Shown here: piece after piece, positions 22,039-32,554 of the stretch
Position numbering within the stretch: position 1 is the stretch's first letter
Layout of the letters: each line of letters starts with the position of its first letter
Source of the DNA: Dinochytrium kinnereticum
Taxonomy: Eukaryota > Chytridiomycota > Chytridiomycetes > Chytridiales > Chytridiaceae
DNA: 40,107 bases
Direction: 5' to 3'
Assembly (NCBI GenBank): GCA_027604005.1
Contig: JADGJT010000212.1
Span: forward strand, 1-40,107
Notes under the pieces: model-generated
Databases searched by the model: none
The model's input: only the letters and a program-made list of their open reading frames with translations
Told to the model about the DNA's origin: nothing
Position numbers and translations under genes: made by a program

Positions 22039-24340
22039 TCATGCCAAGTTCTTTAATGCGAGGTGGAAGATCGGAATAACAAGGTTATCATTCTGATCTC
22101 TGCAAAAAGAAAGGATGTTATGTGCATGTTCAGAATTAGTGAGTAGCTTACGATGTTGCTTCTAATGCTCCTACAAAATCAGGTTAAACAATTATTAAAA
22201 ATCAAAATATTCATAATAATAGATAAGTATTCACCTGTTAGCAAAGCGCAGAAAAGTCCGCTGATTATCTGATTAAGAATATAAAGAGGAGGGAATCAAT
22301 AACAAAAAACCGAGTGTCTCGCTCATCCTACCGTCCATAATGTTAACTCTGAATAGAAGAAAAAGGAGATTGCGATATCGGAGCAAGCCAGACTTATAAC
22401 AAATGCCACCGTACCCTCTATTGTCTTCGACGTTTGAAACCATTTATGCTTTCCAAATGTCTGACCCATTACCGACGCCTGATTCAATTTTAATTCGCCA
22501 TCCATATTGAAAGCGGACCTCACCATAGTATCACCTATACCAAGCGTAAGAATTCCACTGAGACCACCGATGGCCACGCGCTGTGGAATCCTAAAAATAA
22601 AAAATGTAGTGTATAAGCTCTAATTCAGAATTCCGAATCGCGCAATACCGATTAAGCCATACTGGCAGCGCACAGCCGATAAGCAAATACAGATGCGACA
22701 AGATGACAGGCCCGCAATCTCTTTGATCCAGAAAGTTGGATAAAAAGGCGTGAATTTGAGGCCCAACCGGCCATAATCTAAAGTGCCTAATGTATTCGAT
22801 CATAATAAGTGCACTCAATGCGAACGAAAAGGCGAGGTGCATCAATTCTGGCTACAGGAATAGAGTATTATTCTCGATTAAAACATAAAAATTTTTTTTC
22901 AACATAAAAACATTAATACTTACATCAACAATGTATCCAGGAATAAACATCAGAACGGCGAGCGTGTGGAAATATTTTCTTTGATAGTTGAGAGACTGCT
23001 TGGTTTTGGTCTTTCCAAAGGTCAAAACAGCAAAGACAACTCCAAAGATAATTGTGCAAGCCCAGAAAGAAACAAGTAGGAGTCTTCTTCTTTCCTGTAA
23101 AAGAAACAACACCGCCCTATGAAAAGGAATCAAGATGTGAATATTTGCACCAAATTGCTAAGGACATACCATAGAAATGGCTCTTCGCCATTCAAAAAGT
23201 ATGACGTCCATGGCCGAATTAGAGCGTAAACGATTAAGGTGGCCAATCCGAAAAATACTAGTGACATTTTCATATAGCTGGCCTCCACCTTTCGCGATTT
23301 GACTTTTTCGGCAGGTGAGACCTCGTACGCAGCCTTAATTTGTTTTAAGACTGGGTGAAGGATAGCTCCTATCAGGAGCATGCCAAAAACCAAGCTATGC
23401 ATAAAAACGTGAATTGGTGTTCTCGAAAAGACGAATGATTTCGGTAGCCATGAAGAAATGATCTATTACAATTGAAAGAAAAAAAAAGATGTTGGAAACT
23501 AGACCACCAAGAATAATTACAATTACCATATTGAAGGTCCCAATAACTGCATCGAAAAAGAGAAGGACTAGTGTTTCTGAGATAACCATAGCTTCGCCTA
23601 GTGTAAAACTGCACTTGAACATTGAGAGAAAGATAAGCAAGAGAGCTTGCTGAGTCGCCAGTGTCAATATAATTAACATAATGCCAGCAAAAGCCGATTT
23701 CACTAACGGGTCAATGTTAACAAAACTGAGGGGTAGAAAACAGCCCTAACTCTTAAAAAAAATATGTGGAATAAGAATCCAAGAGGCCAATCCAGAAAAC
23801 CCATATTGCCGTAAATTCTTTGTATCCCTTCCAAAGAGTAACGGAACTTTCACGTTGGCAAAGAGTAGACTGAGGTTCAGAATCATGTTAAAGTATTCTA
23901 GCAATGCATGAGCCATTTTTTAACATAACAGATTAAACAAACCGGAGAGTGGATTTACAGACGAAATCGATAGAGAAAGAGCGCTTACGGCTATAGGTAC
24001 CAATAATATCCCAACAGCAACCCCAGAGTCTGCCTTAGGCCTTCATCATTATAAGTATACCAAAACAAGTAAACTATAACGGCTGACCTATAGTCACTTC
24101 CAACTGTACCAGGTACGATGACATTGCTTTGTCTAAAAACATGCGCACCCGAAACAATGAGAGCAGCCAACCCTGACCACAAAAACAAGGTGTCAGCCAA
24201 AATCCATAAATAAAAAATACAACAGCAATAGCCTAACCTAAAGCTTCTGTCCAAAGATTATGATAAACAAGACAAGCCGATGCGATCGAGGCTGGGAAGC
24301 TTAGAATCAGGAATTCCAAGTTGCGCTCATCAAGGTGCAT
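22039..24340 (-). CDS. DOLK: dolichol kinase
   Basis: This is the CTP-dependent ER-membrane kinase (yeast Sec59) that makes dolichyl phosphate for N-glycosylation, GPI anchors and O-mannosylation. Multiple hydrophobic segments run throughout. Family landmarks are SFTLGEAMVISE (about 23.6 kb), RKYFHTLAVLMFIPGYIVD and ELMHLAFSFALSALIMIEYI (22.8-23.0 kb), DQRDCGPVILSHLYLLIGCALPVWL, and the CTP-binding/catalytic C-terminus GILTLGIGDTMVRSAF..FQTSKTIEGTVAF (22.4 kb). The last exons give TGALEATSDQNDNLVIPIF, the typical end. I count about 12 exons with short introns. The start MHLDERNLEFLIL at 24340 is plausible; an in-frame upstream extension without Met exists. N-terminal exons before 23.7 kb are less certain. 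Confidence 0.9.
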
Positions 24341-24811
24341 TTCTTTCAGGGCTTCAACGGTGTCACAGGCCTTGCCAAAAAAAACCAACAAACACGAATG
24401 CCAACTGGGTCAAGGACAGCAGGGCATAGAATCATATGGACGATTACGTTTGCCCAACATTATCCTTTACTGTAATGCATTATTATTGTGCTTGATCTTT
24501 TTTTCTTTTAGCTAGACCAGAAACAGAACTGAATCGGAGTCTTCAGTCTTTGATTGTGAAGAACAAGAGATGCGCGTGTATCAGAGCGTCTCGTGTGCAT
24601 GCATATTGCGCACTCGCACGAGAGAGAGAGAAGATTGCTCATGCAAGCTTTTGCGGCATGAGCAGTGGATGGACACACCGTCATTTGTTCAACAGTGACA
24701 AACATTCTGGGCAACTGGCGTGGATTGTGGCGAGGCTTTCATCAGAGGTGAAACACCTTTTTAGTATTTTTGAAAATCTTTCGAAAAAGTAAAAGCAACC
24801 AGACAGAAGAA
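24341..24811. other. divergent intergenic region between DOLK and COX17
   Basis: These 471 bp separate divergent genes and should hold both promoters. An alternating GAGA run (ACGAGAGAGAGAGAAG) lies at about 24617-24633, and a T-rich stretch occurs around 24496. I see no tRNA or other gene, and the small open frames here lack recognisable features. Confidence 0.5.
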
Positions 24812-25060
24812 ATGGCATTCGGGTGGCTATTCGGATCTCAGGAGAAAGCGATCGGACCCGCATCAACCATCGGCATCCAACAGCAACCTACAATCCCAGA
24901 AGACCAAGCCAAGCCAAAATGCAAACCCTGCTGCGCATGCCCCGAGACCCGTCAGATTCGAGACGAATGTGTCATCACCTATGGCGAGACAGACGCAAGA
25001 TGTGCGGATCTGATTAAAGCTCATCAGGATTGTATGAGGAAGATGGGGTTCAATATTTGA
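24812..25060 (+). CDS. COX17: COX17 cytochrome c oxidase copper chaperone
   Basis: This is an intronless 82-aa protein of the mitochondrial intermembrane space that delivers Cu(I) to Sco1 and Cox11 for cytochrome c oxidase assembly. The copper site KPCCAC lies at about residues 41-46. The twin CX9C signature follows exactly: C-PETRQIRDE-C and C-ADLIKAHQD-C, which would fold via Mia40. The ending RKMGF(N)I is typical. The N-terminal ~35 residues are variable, as in other family members, and there is no cleavable presequence. The start is the first ATG of the frame, preceded by AGAAGAA. Confidence 0.95.
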   Translation: MAFGWLFGSQEKAIGPASTIGIQQQPTIPEDQAKPKCKPCCACPETRQIRDECVITYGETDARCADLIKAHQDCMRKMGFNI

Positions 25061-25184
25061 ACAAAAGAGCCTTGTCTGTATTTCCATTATGAACGATTTC
25101 GTTTTGGGACTGGGGGGGACGGGGAGAGAGACACATGGGGGAGTGCAGAAGGGGAAGGGTTCACGCATTAGATTTAGATGCGTA
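25061..25184. terminator. shared 3' region of convergent COX17 and DCC1
   Basis: 124 bp separate the two convergent stop codons, so both transcripts must end within or across it. It is G-rich on the plus strand (GGGACTGGGGGGGACGGGG at about 25106-25124). No AATAAA is present. Confidence 0.35.
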
Positions 25185-26576
25185 CTACGTTGTCGACCCG
25201 ATTTTAAACATTCTCGCATACTTCATCAGAATTGCATCTAGTTGCGGGCGGCTACCTCCTCCGAGGTCTTCAACAAACGGCAGGATATCATCTTCTTTCC
25301 ACCGTTGCTGTCGCTCGAACAGTTGTTCAAATCTATCCTTTGCATTCATGGGCAGATACATTTTCCTGAATTGTGGGGAAGGGGAGGTTATCATGTATCG
25401 ATTCAGTCTCACACTTACGGAAAATACATGATTGTCTCCCTTAATTCGGATTCTTGATCAATTACATAGAGACCCTACACTATTAGCTCATGGTGAATAG
25501 CCAACTACTACACCTTTAAACACTCGATGCTGGGTTTAAATGAACCAGGAACAGATAACTCCCATTTAGCCATAAACATTTCTACAGTCAAAGGCTCCTA
25601 ACAAATAAATATTAGCACACTTTTAGGCATTAAAGAAAGTAGCGAACCTTTAAGTCTGTCAGGAGTTGTTCTCCAAAGACGCGACACACTTTATCATTGC
25701 TGAGTTGAAAAGGGTCTGTATCATTTTCTGGCGGATTGTGTGCAAGCATCCGTAAGCAATGCAGAAAGACATCGCGAGGCACATCGTCGAAGAGGTCGCT
25801 TAAGCCATCTAACAGGTCGCAGACACGAATTTTATCCGCGGTGAGGTCGTTTTCTTCAATAACAGCTGAGGTTCCGCGAATGAAGCTACAGAAAGCTAAG
25901 AGTTGGCTTTTTTCTCTCGTAGTTTCGAAACTCACTTGACTAAAAACTCATCACTTATTGGGACAAGACGATCTACAAAAACACATTAGTCACTCATTAC
26001 TCTCGATCATCAAATCACCTTGATTCAAAAACAATCCCAACCTATTTATCTCCTCCTCAATCTCAGCATCGCTAGCCTGGACATGATTCCTCACATCCTC
26101 CATCCCAACCCCATCAGTTAATTTCCAGCTTTCCTTAGCAGGATCACTCTCAAAAACCATTTGCCGCAACCTATCAAGCTTCGAGGCAGTCTTCTCAAGC
26201 TCCAGAAACCTATGAAATATAGCTGAAACTTCATAAACACCGTCATCCGATTCCATGCACTCGGCCTCCATGCCCACCACCGTTGCTCTTTCACATGCCA
26301 ATAATAAAGTATTGGAAGTGTCTGCTTGCCTTACGGCGAATGTGGTTTGGTGGCCGCAGATCACAGCATCTTCATCTTCGTAACCCCGGAAAACAAGGCT
26401 GATGGATAAACATTACAAGAAAGTTACTATGAAGGCGGGTCGATTTACTATTTAGGAATGGGGTCGATGACGGGATGGTTTCCTTTGGTGAAGAGTTTTA
26501 GACTTTCGGGGTCTAGTTCCAGGAGGAGAAGCTCAGTCTCAGTGTCCAGACTGTCCGAAAAACGGATGGTTGTCAT
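25185..26576 (-). CDS. DSCC1: sister chromatid cohesion protein DCC1 (alternative RFC subunit)
   Basis: Known members join Ctf18 and Ctf8 in the alternative RFC clamp loader that acts on PCNA and promotes cohesion at forks. The first exon (26449-26576) starts MTTIRFSDSLDTETELLLLELD and ends HPVIDPIPK; after an intron, GYEDEDAVICGHQTTFAVR and NTLLLACE match the conserved domain. The C-terminal winged-helix region is diagnostic: PLTVEMFMAKWELSVPGSF, then LKGLYVID, LRETIMYFPKMYLPMNAKDRF, and QRWKEDDILPFVEDL. The stop at 25185 follows MKYARMFKIGSTT. About six exons are present; exact edges around 25.9 kb (an intron that can also be read through) are uncertain. Confidence 0.88.
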
Positions 26577-26837
26577 GCTTTAATGTTTTTGACAATATTT
26601 ATGATGCATAAAGGCCAATCCTTGTAGCCTTCAAAGCGAGGAAAGAGATTTTGTCTTATATGTCACAGTAAAACAGCACAATCGAAAAGAGAACAAAACA
26701 AGGGACGCAACTTCCCCGAAACAAACCCGCTTAAACAGCGGATGGGTTCAAAAAAGGTGTTATCATAATGCCAAGGTAATATCATGCTAGTGAATGAACG
26801 GTGTAATCGGAGACGATATGGTTGGAGAAGCTCTGCA
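26577..26837. other. spacer between DCC1 and the FYVE-RING gene
   Basis: 261 bp downstream of the FYVE-RING stop and upstream of the DCC1 start. An open minus-strand frame crosses it but has no recognisable content. I see no gene here. Confidence 0.5.
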
Positions 26838-29800
26838 TTAGAATGTGTAGTGGACAGGACACATGGGGTTGCGGACAAACCAATCATCAATGCCTAGATT
26901 ATTGATTAAAAAAATCAAGCTATTTGGTTGATATTACTTACAGTGAGCGTGGTAAATGCAAAGGCAATTAAGCCTCGCGATTTTTTCGCCTTTGAGAAGA
27001 TCGTTAAAACAGATAACGCATTCCTTTTCTAAAGACTCTTCCAGATCTTGAACTAGATTTGATTCCTTCGGTGAGTTGTGTTTCTAACAAACAAAGCTGT
27101 GCAGTAACTTACTAATGTAGCGTGTGCCACGAACGGTTCCTCCGCCGGTACCCAAAGAAAGGCAACTAGCAACGTGAGTCTCTCGCTCCGCCTCACTTTC
27201 CAGCGTCCTCAACTGTGTACCGCAAACCGGGCACTCCGACATAGTTCCATCATCAATGGTCTCCTCGTAAACATTCTCCCTCACCAGCTCACCAATAGGT
27301 TCTCTCCCACCTCTTAAAGACCCTTGTGAAGAATAAATTGACGCAGAAGAAGCTCGGCGGTGTCGATGAACAGGAGGTTGTGCGTGAAGATGATCACTTG
27401 ACTCAAAATGCTTGCTTAATTGCTCATCTAAACTGCTAAGAGAAGTGGAAATTTGGTGGAGAGCTGATGACGTGGCGGTGGCGAGAGAGTTTGCAAGAGT
27501 TGTGAAGTTAATAGCAGCGGTCTGAGGAAGGGCAACTAGGTCTGGAGCGGAATCTCGTCTCCAGTTCAGGCCTTGGACGGGATGGAGAAGCGATTCGTTT
27601 ACCGGCTCTGAATTTACCGCGAGAGGTAACGTGGCCTGTGCTGGGCGAGTTATGTTCCTTTGAGGGGGGGCAGTGGCGTTTCTACTACGAGATAGATGCG
27701 AAAAGCAAATATTGCAAACGCGGCTCAATGAAAAAGACGATGATGACGGAAGATTCCATCGACGGCTAGTGCAATTATCGCAAAACACCTTGCCGCACCA
27801 CCTGTAATCAGAAGAAGAAAGGAAAAAGAAGAGTTAATAAGGAACATATTGACATATCCAAAACCTATCTAACGCACCTGCAATGATGTCGACGCACAAA
27901 GATGGAAAAGCGTTTACTGCATTGAGAACATGCTTGGGCTGTTGAATCAGGCTGCCATGAAGGCATGGTAATTTTCACACTGGGCGAAGAGGAGGAAGGG
28001 AAAGCCGATACTCTGGAGGAGGAACCAGAAGCATTTGACTAAGCAAAGCGTTAGAGGCTATGATGGATTGAATACCTTACATCTCTTCTGGTAGATGCTG
28101 AGGCGACTGCATTATAATGTATGGTGAGGAAAGAAGGGCATGTAGTGTACGATACCTGACGTAGATGTATTATCAGGCAAAACTGTAGAACAGCTCTATC
28201 GATTGATGTTATAACTTATAGTCAAAATTTAGAACAATAAAGACTTACTTCGACTTGTCCAACACAAGATGAATATCCAAGTCAGTACGAATTAATATCT
28301 CTTGAGCTTACCGATTGGCTCTAAAGTCTCGCCAGATAGTCTCCAACCAATCTTCAGTAAAAGGTCTTCCTTCCATTTGCTTGCCTTAAATGAAAATACC
28401 AGATAAGCTTCGGCTACTATCACATTAAAACATACATCAGCTACTGAGGCATGCTCTTTTCCTTTTGCGTTCGTCCCAAGTTCTATGGCATTAAAATTTT
28501 CCAGATATAGCAGTGCCGTCCTAATCGCCGAAGCTCGTCGATCACTCTTTTTATCCCCTTTAAAGATTTTTAAGTAAAACTCCAATCTGTTCAGAGAGAT
28601 CAACGTACATAAAGCGCCTTCCAGCAAAACTTTTACAGCCTTCTCGCACCTCCCCATTCCAGTTTCCTCGCCCTCTCCTTCACAACCGCGCATAATAATA
28701 GCAGCCAATGCCGTGTAATCCGAACTTACAACTTGGCAATGAAACTTGTCTTTTGTTTCAGCCGCCGCAGTTTGCTTGCTTGCTATGCTTCGGAAACGGA
28801 CCCACCGCCGCCGGCGCGTTAAAGACTTTCCATTCGAAGCAATATCCGAAAGTGATGGTTTCCAATCTGCCTCCTCATCCTGAATATTGAAAGCATACTG
28901 CCATCCTAAGACTTTATCGCATGAAGGATGCGAAAAATCAACCATCCAATCGCTTGTGGGATTCCAAGGTTCAGTGGCAGGGAGGGAAACCTGATCTGGC
29001 CTACGTGATAGTCCTGTAGATGGTTCTAACCATGTTCCTTGATCCTCACCTCCGTTCGAATTCCACGGTGAGAACGTAGTTGGAGAGGAATCAGTTGATC
29101 GTTCAATTTCGTAAACAAGGTCAAAGGCAACATTATGACGGTGTGCTTTAACTGAGGGTTTGATAAGATCAGAGGATTTGACATTTTCAAACTGCGGGCC
29201 ACTCTTTTTTTCCGCGTCGAGGAGCATTTCGCAAATGAAGATGTTTCGTTTCTTGGTCGCCCACAAAAATGCACAACAATCTGTTGAGTCCAGCAAATTT
29301 GGACTTGCCCCAGCAGCTAAGAGCATTCGAATAATATCGGAGAAGGCTCCAAGAGACGCAAGCACTTAATGAAATGTTAGCGCCAAATTGGGGATAAGTC
29401 GCTAACTCAAAGGTGACACTCCGTCTTGAGACTGAAGATTGATATCAGCTCCTTTCGCAATCAAAACCTGAACAGCCTTCGTGTGGCCTTCAAAGCAGGC
29501 CTTGTGCAAAGCTGAAAAACCTTCGTCGCTTTGATGATTGATCTGAGCATTCCTCTCTAACATAACCGAAACAACTTGATCGTGACCGTGAAACGCTGCT
29601 TTCAGAAGAGCCGTCTTCATTTCAATGAGACAAAGGGACGAACACAAGTAAACTCTCCACCTCTTTAATGGAATCTACCGCATCTACTTCAGCATTCCGG
29701 TCAAGCAGAAGAACCACGGTGTCTAAATGCCCTCCCGCGGCGGCGAGATGAAGCAGAGTGAGACCACCAGAGTTCAAGGCATCATTCCCAAGTTTGCTGA

Positions 29801-29888
29801 TATCCGTACACGGCCCTCCTTCTCTTTCATCAAGTAGATTTAAAACCTGATCGCTGTCGCCGATTATCACAGCATTAGCGAGATCCAT
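26838..29888 (-). CDS. ankyrin-DysF-FYVE-C2HC-RING protein, putative endosomal E3 ligase
   Basis: Twelve proposed exons (29888-29661, 29614-29407, 29364-28609, 28557-28436, 28384-28348, 28300-28249, 28193-28156, 28106-28081, 28038-27878, 27801-27113, 27052-26942, 26893-26838) give 827 aa, all in frame. About four or five ankyrin repeats span residues 1-195 (GLTLLHLAAAGGHLDTVVLL, ALLKAAFHGHDQVVSVML, SALHKACFEGHTKAVQVLI). A DysF-like segment lies at about 275-336: PWNPTSDW, GWQYAFNI, RRRRWVRF. FYVE, about 515-580: WQPD, RRHHCRWCG, RVCNIC; it should bind PI3P. A C2HC finger follows (CPVCG...HVASCL), like UBZ4/Rad18. A C-terminal RING (CVICFNDLL, CLCIYHAHC, IDDWF, CPVH) is of the Pib1/ZNRF type. 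Weak points are the joins at 28.25-28.38 kb, one using a GTTGGA donor; otherwise this is two adjacent genes. Confidence 0.65.
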
Positions 29889-29944
29889 CGTCCGTGGTTG
29901 TCCCCCTATCCGCAACTGAAACAACACTTGGAGATAGACAAATT

Positions 29945-32438
29945 TTATTTACTTATTGCTTTCAGTGCTGCAGCTTGCTCAAAATGATGCCTCCTGACCT
30001 CATCATCATGTTCATGAGACACCTCTGTCCCCTCTAAAGACGAAAAGCTGCCTGCTTTTAGAGACTTGATGGATGCATCTTCGAAGGACTTCCTGTGATG
30101 AGGAGCAAGTGCAGATGTTGTAAGGGGTGAGGATGGCATTCCTTCGCCTTTCGAGCTCTCAATTGGGACACCACCAGTATCAGCTCGAGCACCCAGCACA
30201 GAGTTTGAATTCTTCCCCTCCACTGAGCTTTTCCTTTCACTGACGCTGCGTGGAAGCGTCGTTACAGGCGATTTGGATCCCACATTAGAACCCGTCTGCC
30301 CGCGTTTAAGCGAATTAGCCCCCGTGTACCTCTCCAACGTTCTTGACCGAATCTCTTTAGCCGAAGCGATGGATTCCTCTGCAAACTTTCTAACCTCCAG
30401 CGATTTGATCGAGGCAGATCGAATGAAGTCATTTGCGTTCGAAATATTCATTTGTCGTGGAAGCGAAGATACGGTGCGTTTGGATTCGTCCTCATTGGAT
30501 ATCAGAAAAGAGTTAGAAGTGCCGTTGGTTTGTGGGTGAAACGGAGGCTTTAGCACGCGGGCTTTTATCGCTGCTGCTGCATCTACTGACTGTTCGGAGA
30601 CTGAATCGCCTTCGTGTTGGAAGCTCTGATGCGACTTCGGCCACATACTCTTTCCCCCACCTCGAGGAAGGCTTGGCATGTGAAGGACCGATTGTGATCC
30701 TATGTACAGCTCAGATGGAGCATAGCTGTACTTGGACTCGGAGCTTTCACTGGTGGATTCAGGCTTCCGATGATCCTTCTCAGCAGATTGAATGGTCGGA
30801 TGAAAGCTCCCATCCCTTTCCCTCTCAGCAACATGAAATGACCCGTTTACGTGATTTTCAGAGGCAAACTCATGAACTCCACAATCTGCGAGCCTGTCAA
30901 TATTATGGCTCTCGGAACTTGCTTTGGAAAGAGGTTGGGACAACGCAAGGGAAGGCCGAACCGGCAAAATATCGTCTTCGGATACATCCCGTGGTTCTCC
31001 AGGTGACTGAATTCTCAAAGACTCCGATGAATCCATGTCGCGAACACCCACGGCTGGAGAATACAAATCTAAGCCAAACACGTCATGCGGCCCATTCCAA
31101 ATGGACATTCGCTTTAAAGCCCAATCCAAATAGTTCATTCGGCTTCTTCGCTCTTCTCCCTTTTCACGCTCAGAACCTTCCACCTTTTCTTTCGGGATTG
31201 GATCCCAGACGATAGTACTTGGACGCATTTCTATTGGATCCCTTGCATCGTTGCCGGATAACGGGCTCGCACAATTGGACACCGTATCAGTCGTTACTTC
31301 CACGGAAAGCGCTTTAGAGTAAACCATAGAGCGAGTTTTGCAAAAGACGCTCTCTCTCTCCGCCTTGACCAGCGCATCAACCACTTTAGGGTGTAGATTT
31401 TCCCAGGTTTTGCTAAATTGTTGACTTGCCAAAGGAGCGTCATCGGAAAGTCCTATGTAATCGGCAGAAGAGCTTTCGGCGACTTGATAAAGTTGCATGT
31501 GATTCGAGCGATCGCTGTTTTCAAACGTGCTTTTTCTGAAACCATAAGTCGAGAGGAACGACGCAAAGTTAGATCCATCTCGGCTCAGACCACCTGTTCG
31601 TCGATGTCTTTGAAAGTCCATTTTTTGTTGACGCTGAAGCCACCAATGGCGACGCCGGGCTTCCAGGTCTGCATCGTCTAAACTCTTTACACTTTCAACG
31701 TCAGATTCCTCCCCAAGATCGATCCCGACGATTTTAGAATGGCTTTTAAGGACTGCTGATGTGCGTCTTGAGTAAGGATCTGCATCTAATTTGAGATGCA
31801 TGCTCCGTGCACGGTCTTGATGGCCTTTCGTTGCCATAAGATGTGAAGGGATCCTGGAAATAATCAATACGCACCAGAAACTTCAAAACAAGTGTTTACC
31901 TGACCCTTTCCCGAAACTGCTCAAACGAGGCAGAAGTAACCTCCTCCGCTTCGAGGTCATTAACGTCAAAGAAATAAGCACTCCTTCTATATCTTTTCGG
32001 CAGCATCGTTGTGTGCCTGCTGGTTGAAGAATCAATTGGTGATTTCGACACCTTTGTGCTCAATGATGAATAATCCTTTCTTGATTCCCATCGTTCAATG
32101 CAAACGAAATAGATGTAATCATGGGCAGCACATATGGCTTGAACCACCAGCAACGCGAGAAGCCCAAGAAAAGCCAAGAGAGATCCACCGTTGCTCACTC
32201 CCGCGCGAAATGCAAAGAAGTTGCGTAAATATTCTGGTAATGATGATTTGAAGATTCAGCATTGATTGTGATGCGATGTCATGCTATAAATCTCACCCCG
32301 TTCTTGCATGGACAGAGTGGCGATTGACATTTCAAGTACCGCAGCTGTGAGGTTGCCTGCATCGCCAATACTTCCCTCTCCGCTGATGGGGACGGTTGTG
32401 TACATGGCTCCACTCAATGTGTATCCGTCATTTATCAT
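29945..32438 (-). CDS. single-pass membrane protein with long disordered tail, unknown function
   Basis: I do not recognise this gene. Exons 32438-32297, 32233-31900 and 31853-29945 give 794 aa ending AAALKAISK. Residues 1-60 are a polar, probably luminal/extracellular, N-terminus without a clear signal peptide. One membrane segment lies at about 66-87 (LLAFLGLLALLVVQAICAAH), followed by an Arg/Lys-rich stretch. The remaining ~650 residues are Ser-rich, charged and mostly disordered, with short helical motifs (NYLDWALKRMSIWNGPHDVF) and a recurring ASIKSLE/ASIKSLK motif near the C-terminus. The ankyrin gene begins only 56 bases downstream on the same strand; a 26-nt GT..AG intron could fuse the two in frame, which would make a membrane-anchored ankyrin-FYVE-RING protein. 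I prefer two genes. Confidence 0.55.
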
Positions 32439-32554
32439 TCCAAATCAGTAGGTGGTCAGTCCGTCAAGTTCTCAGAATATCCTTCAGGACCCCCTGGTCA
32501 TCGTCCGATTGGAGTCACACACCAAATTGTCTTGTCAAGAATAACAAACCGGGC
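32439..32554. promoter_or_regulatory. 116-bp divergent promoter region
   Basis: Divergent start codons of the membrane-protein gene and the PIH1D2-like gene lie 116 bp apart. No TATA box is evident. Confidence 0.35.

Noticed and set aside
22323..24254. Several small membrane proteins
   Set aside because: Their motifs follow dolichol kinase order and they splice together; they are exons of one gene.
26663..26890. Minus-strand frame starting MMIGLSATP
   Set aside because: It is the wrong frame of the final RING exon running on into the spacer.
26838..26893. Suspected frameshift just before the last zinc ligands of the RING
   Set aside because: Rereading the run as four C residues gives RNPMCPVHYTF followed by a stop in frame; the RING end is intact.
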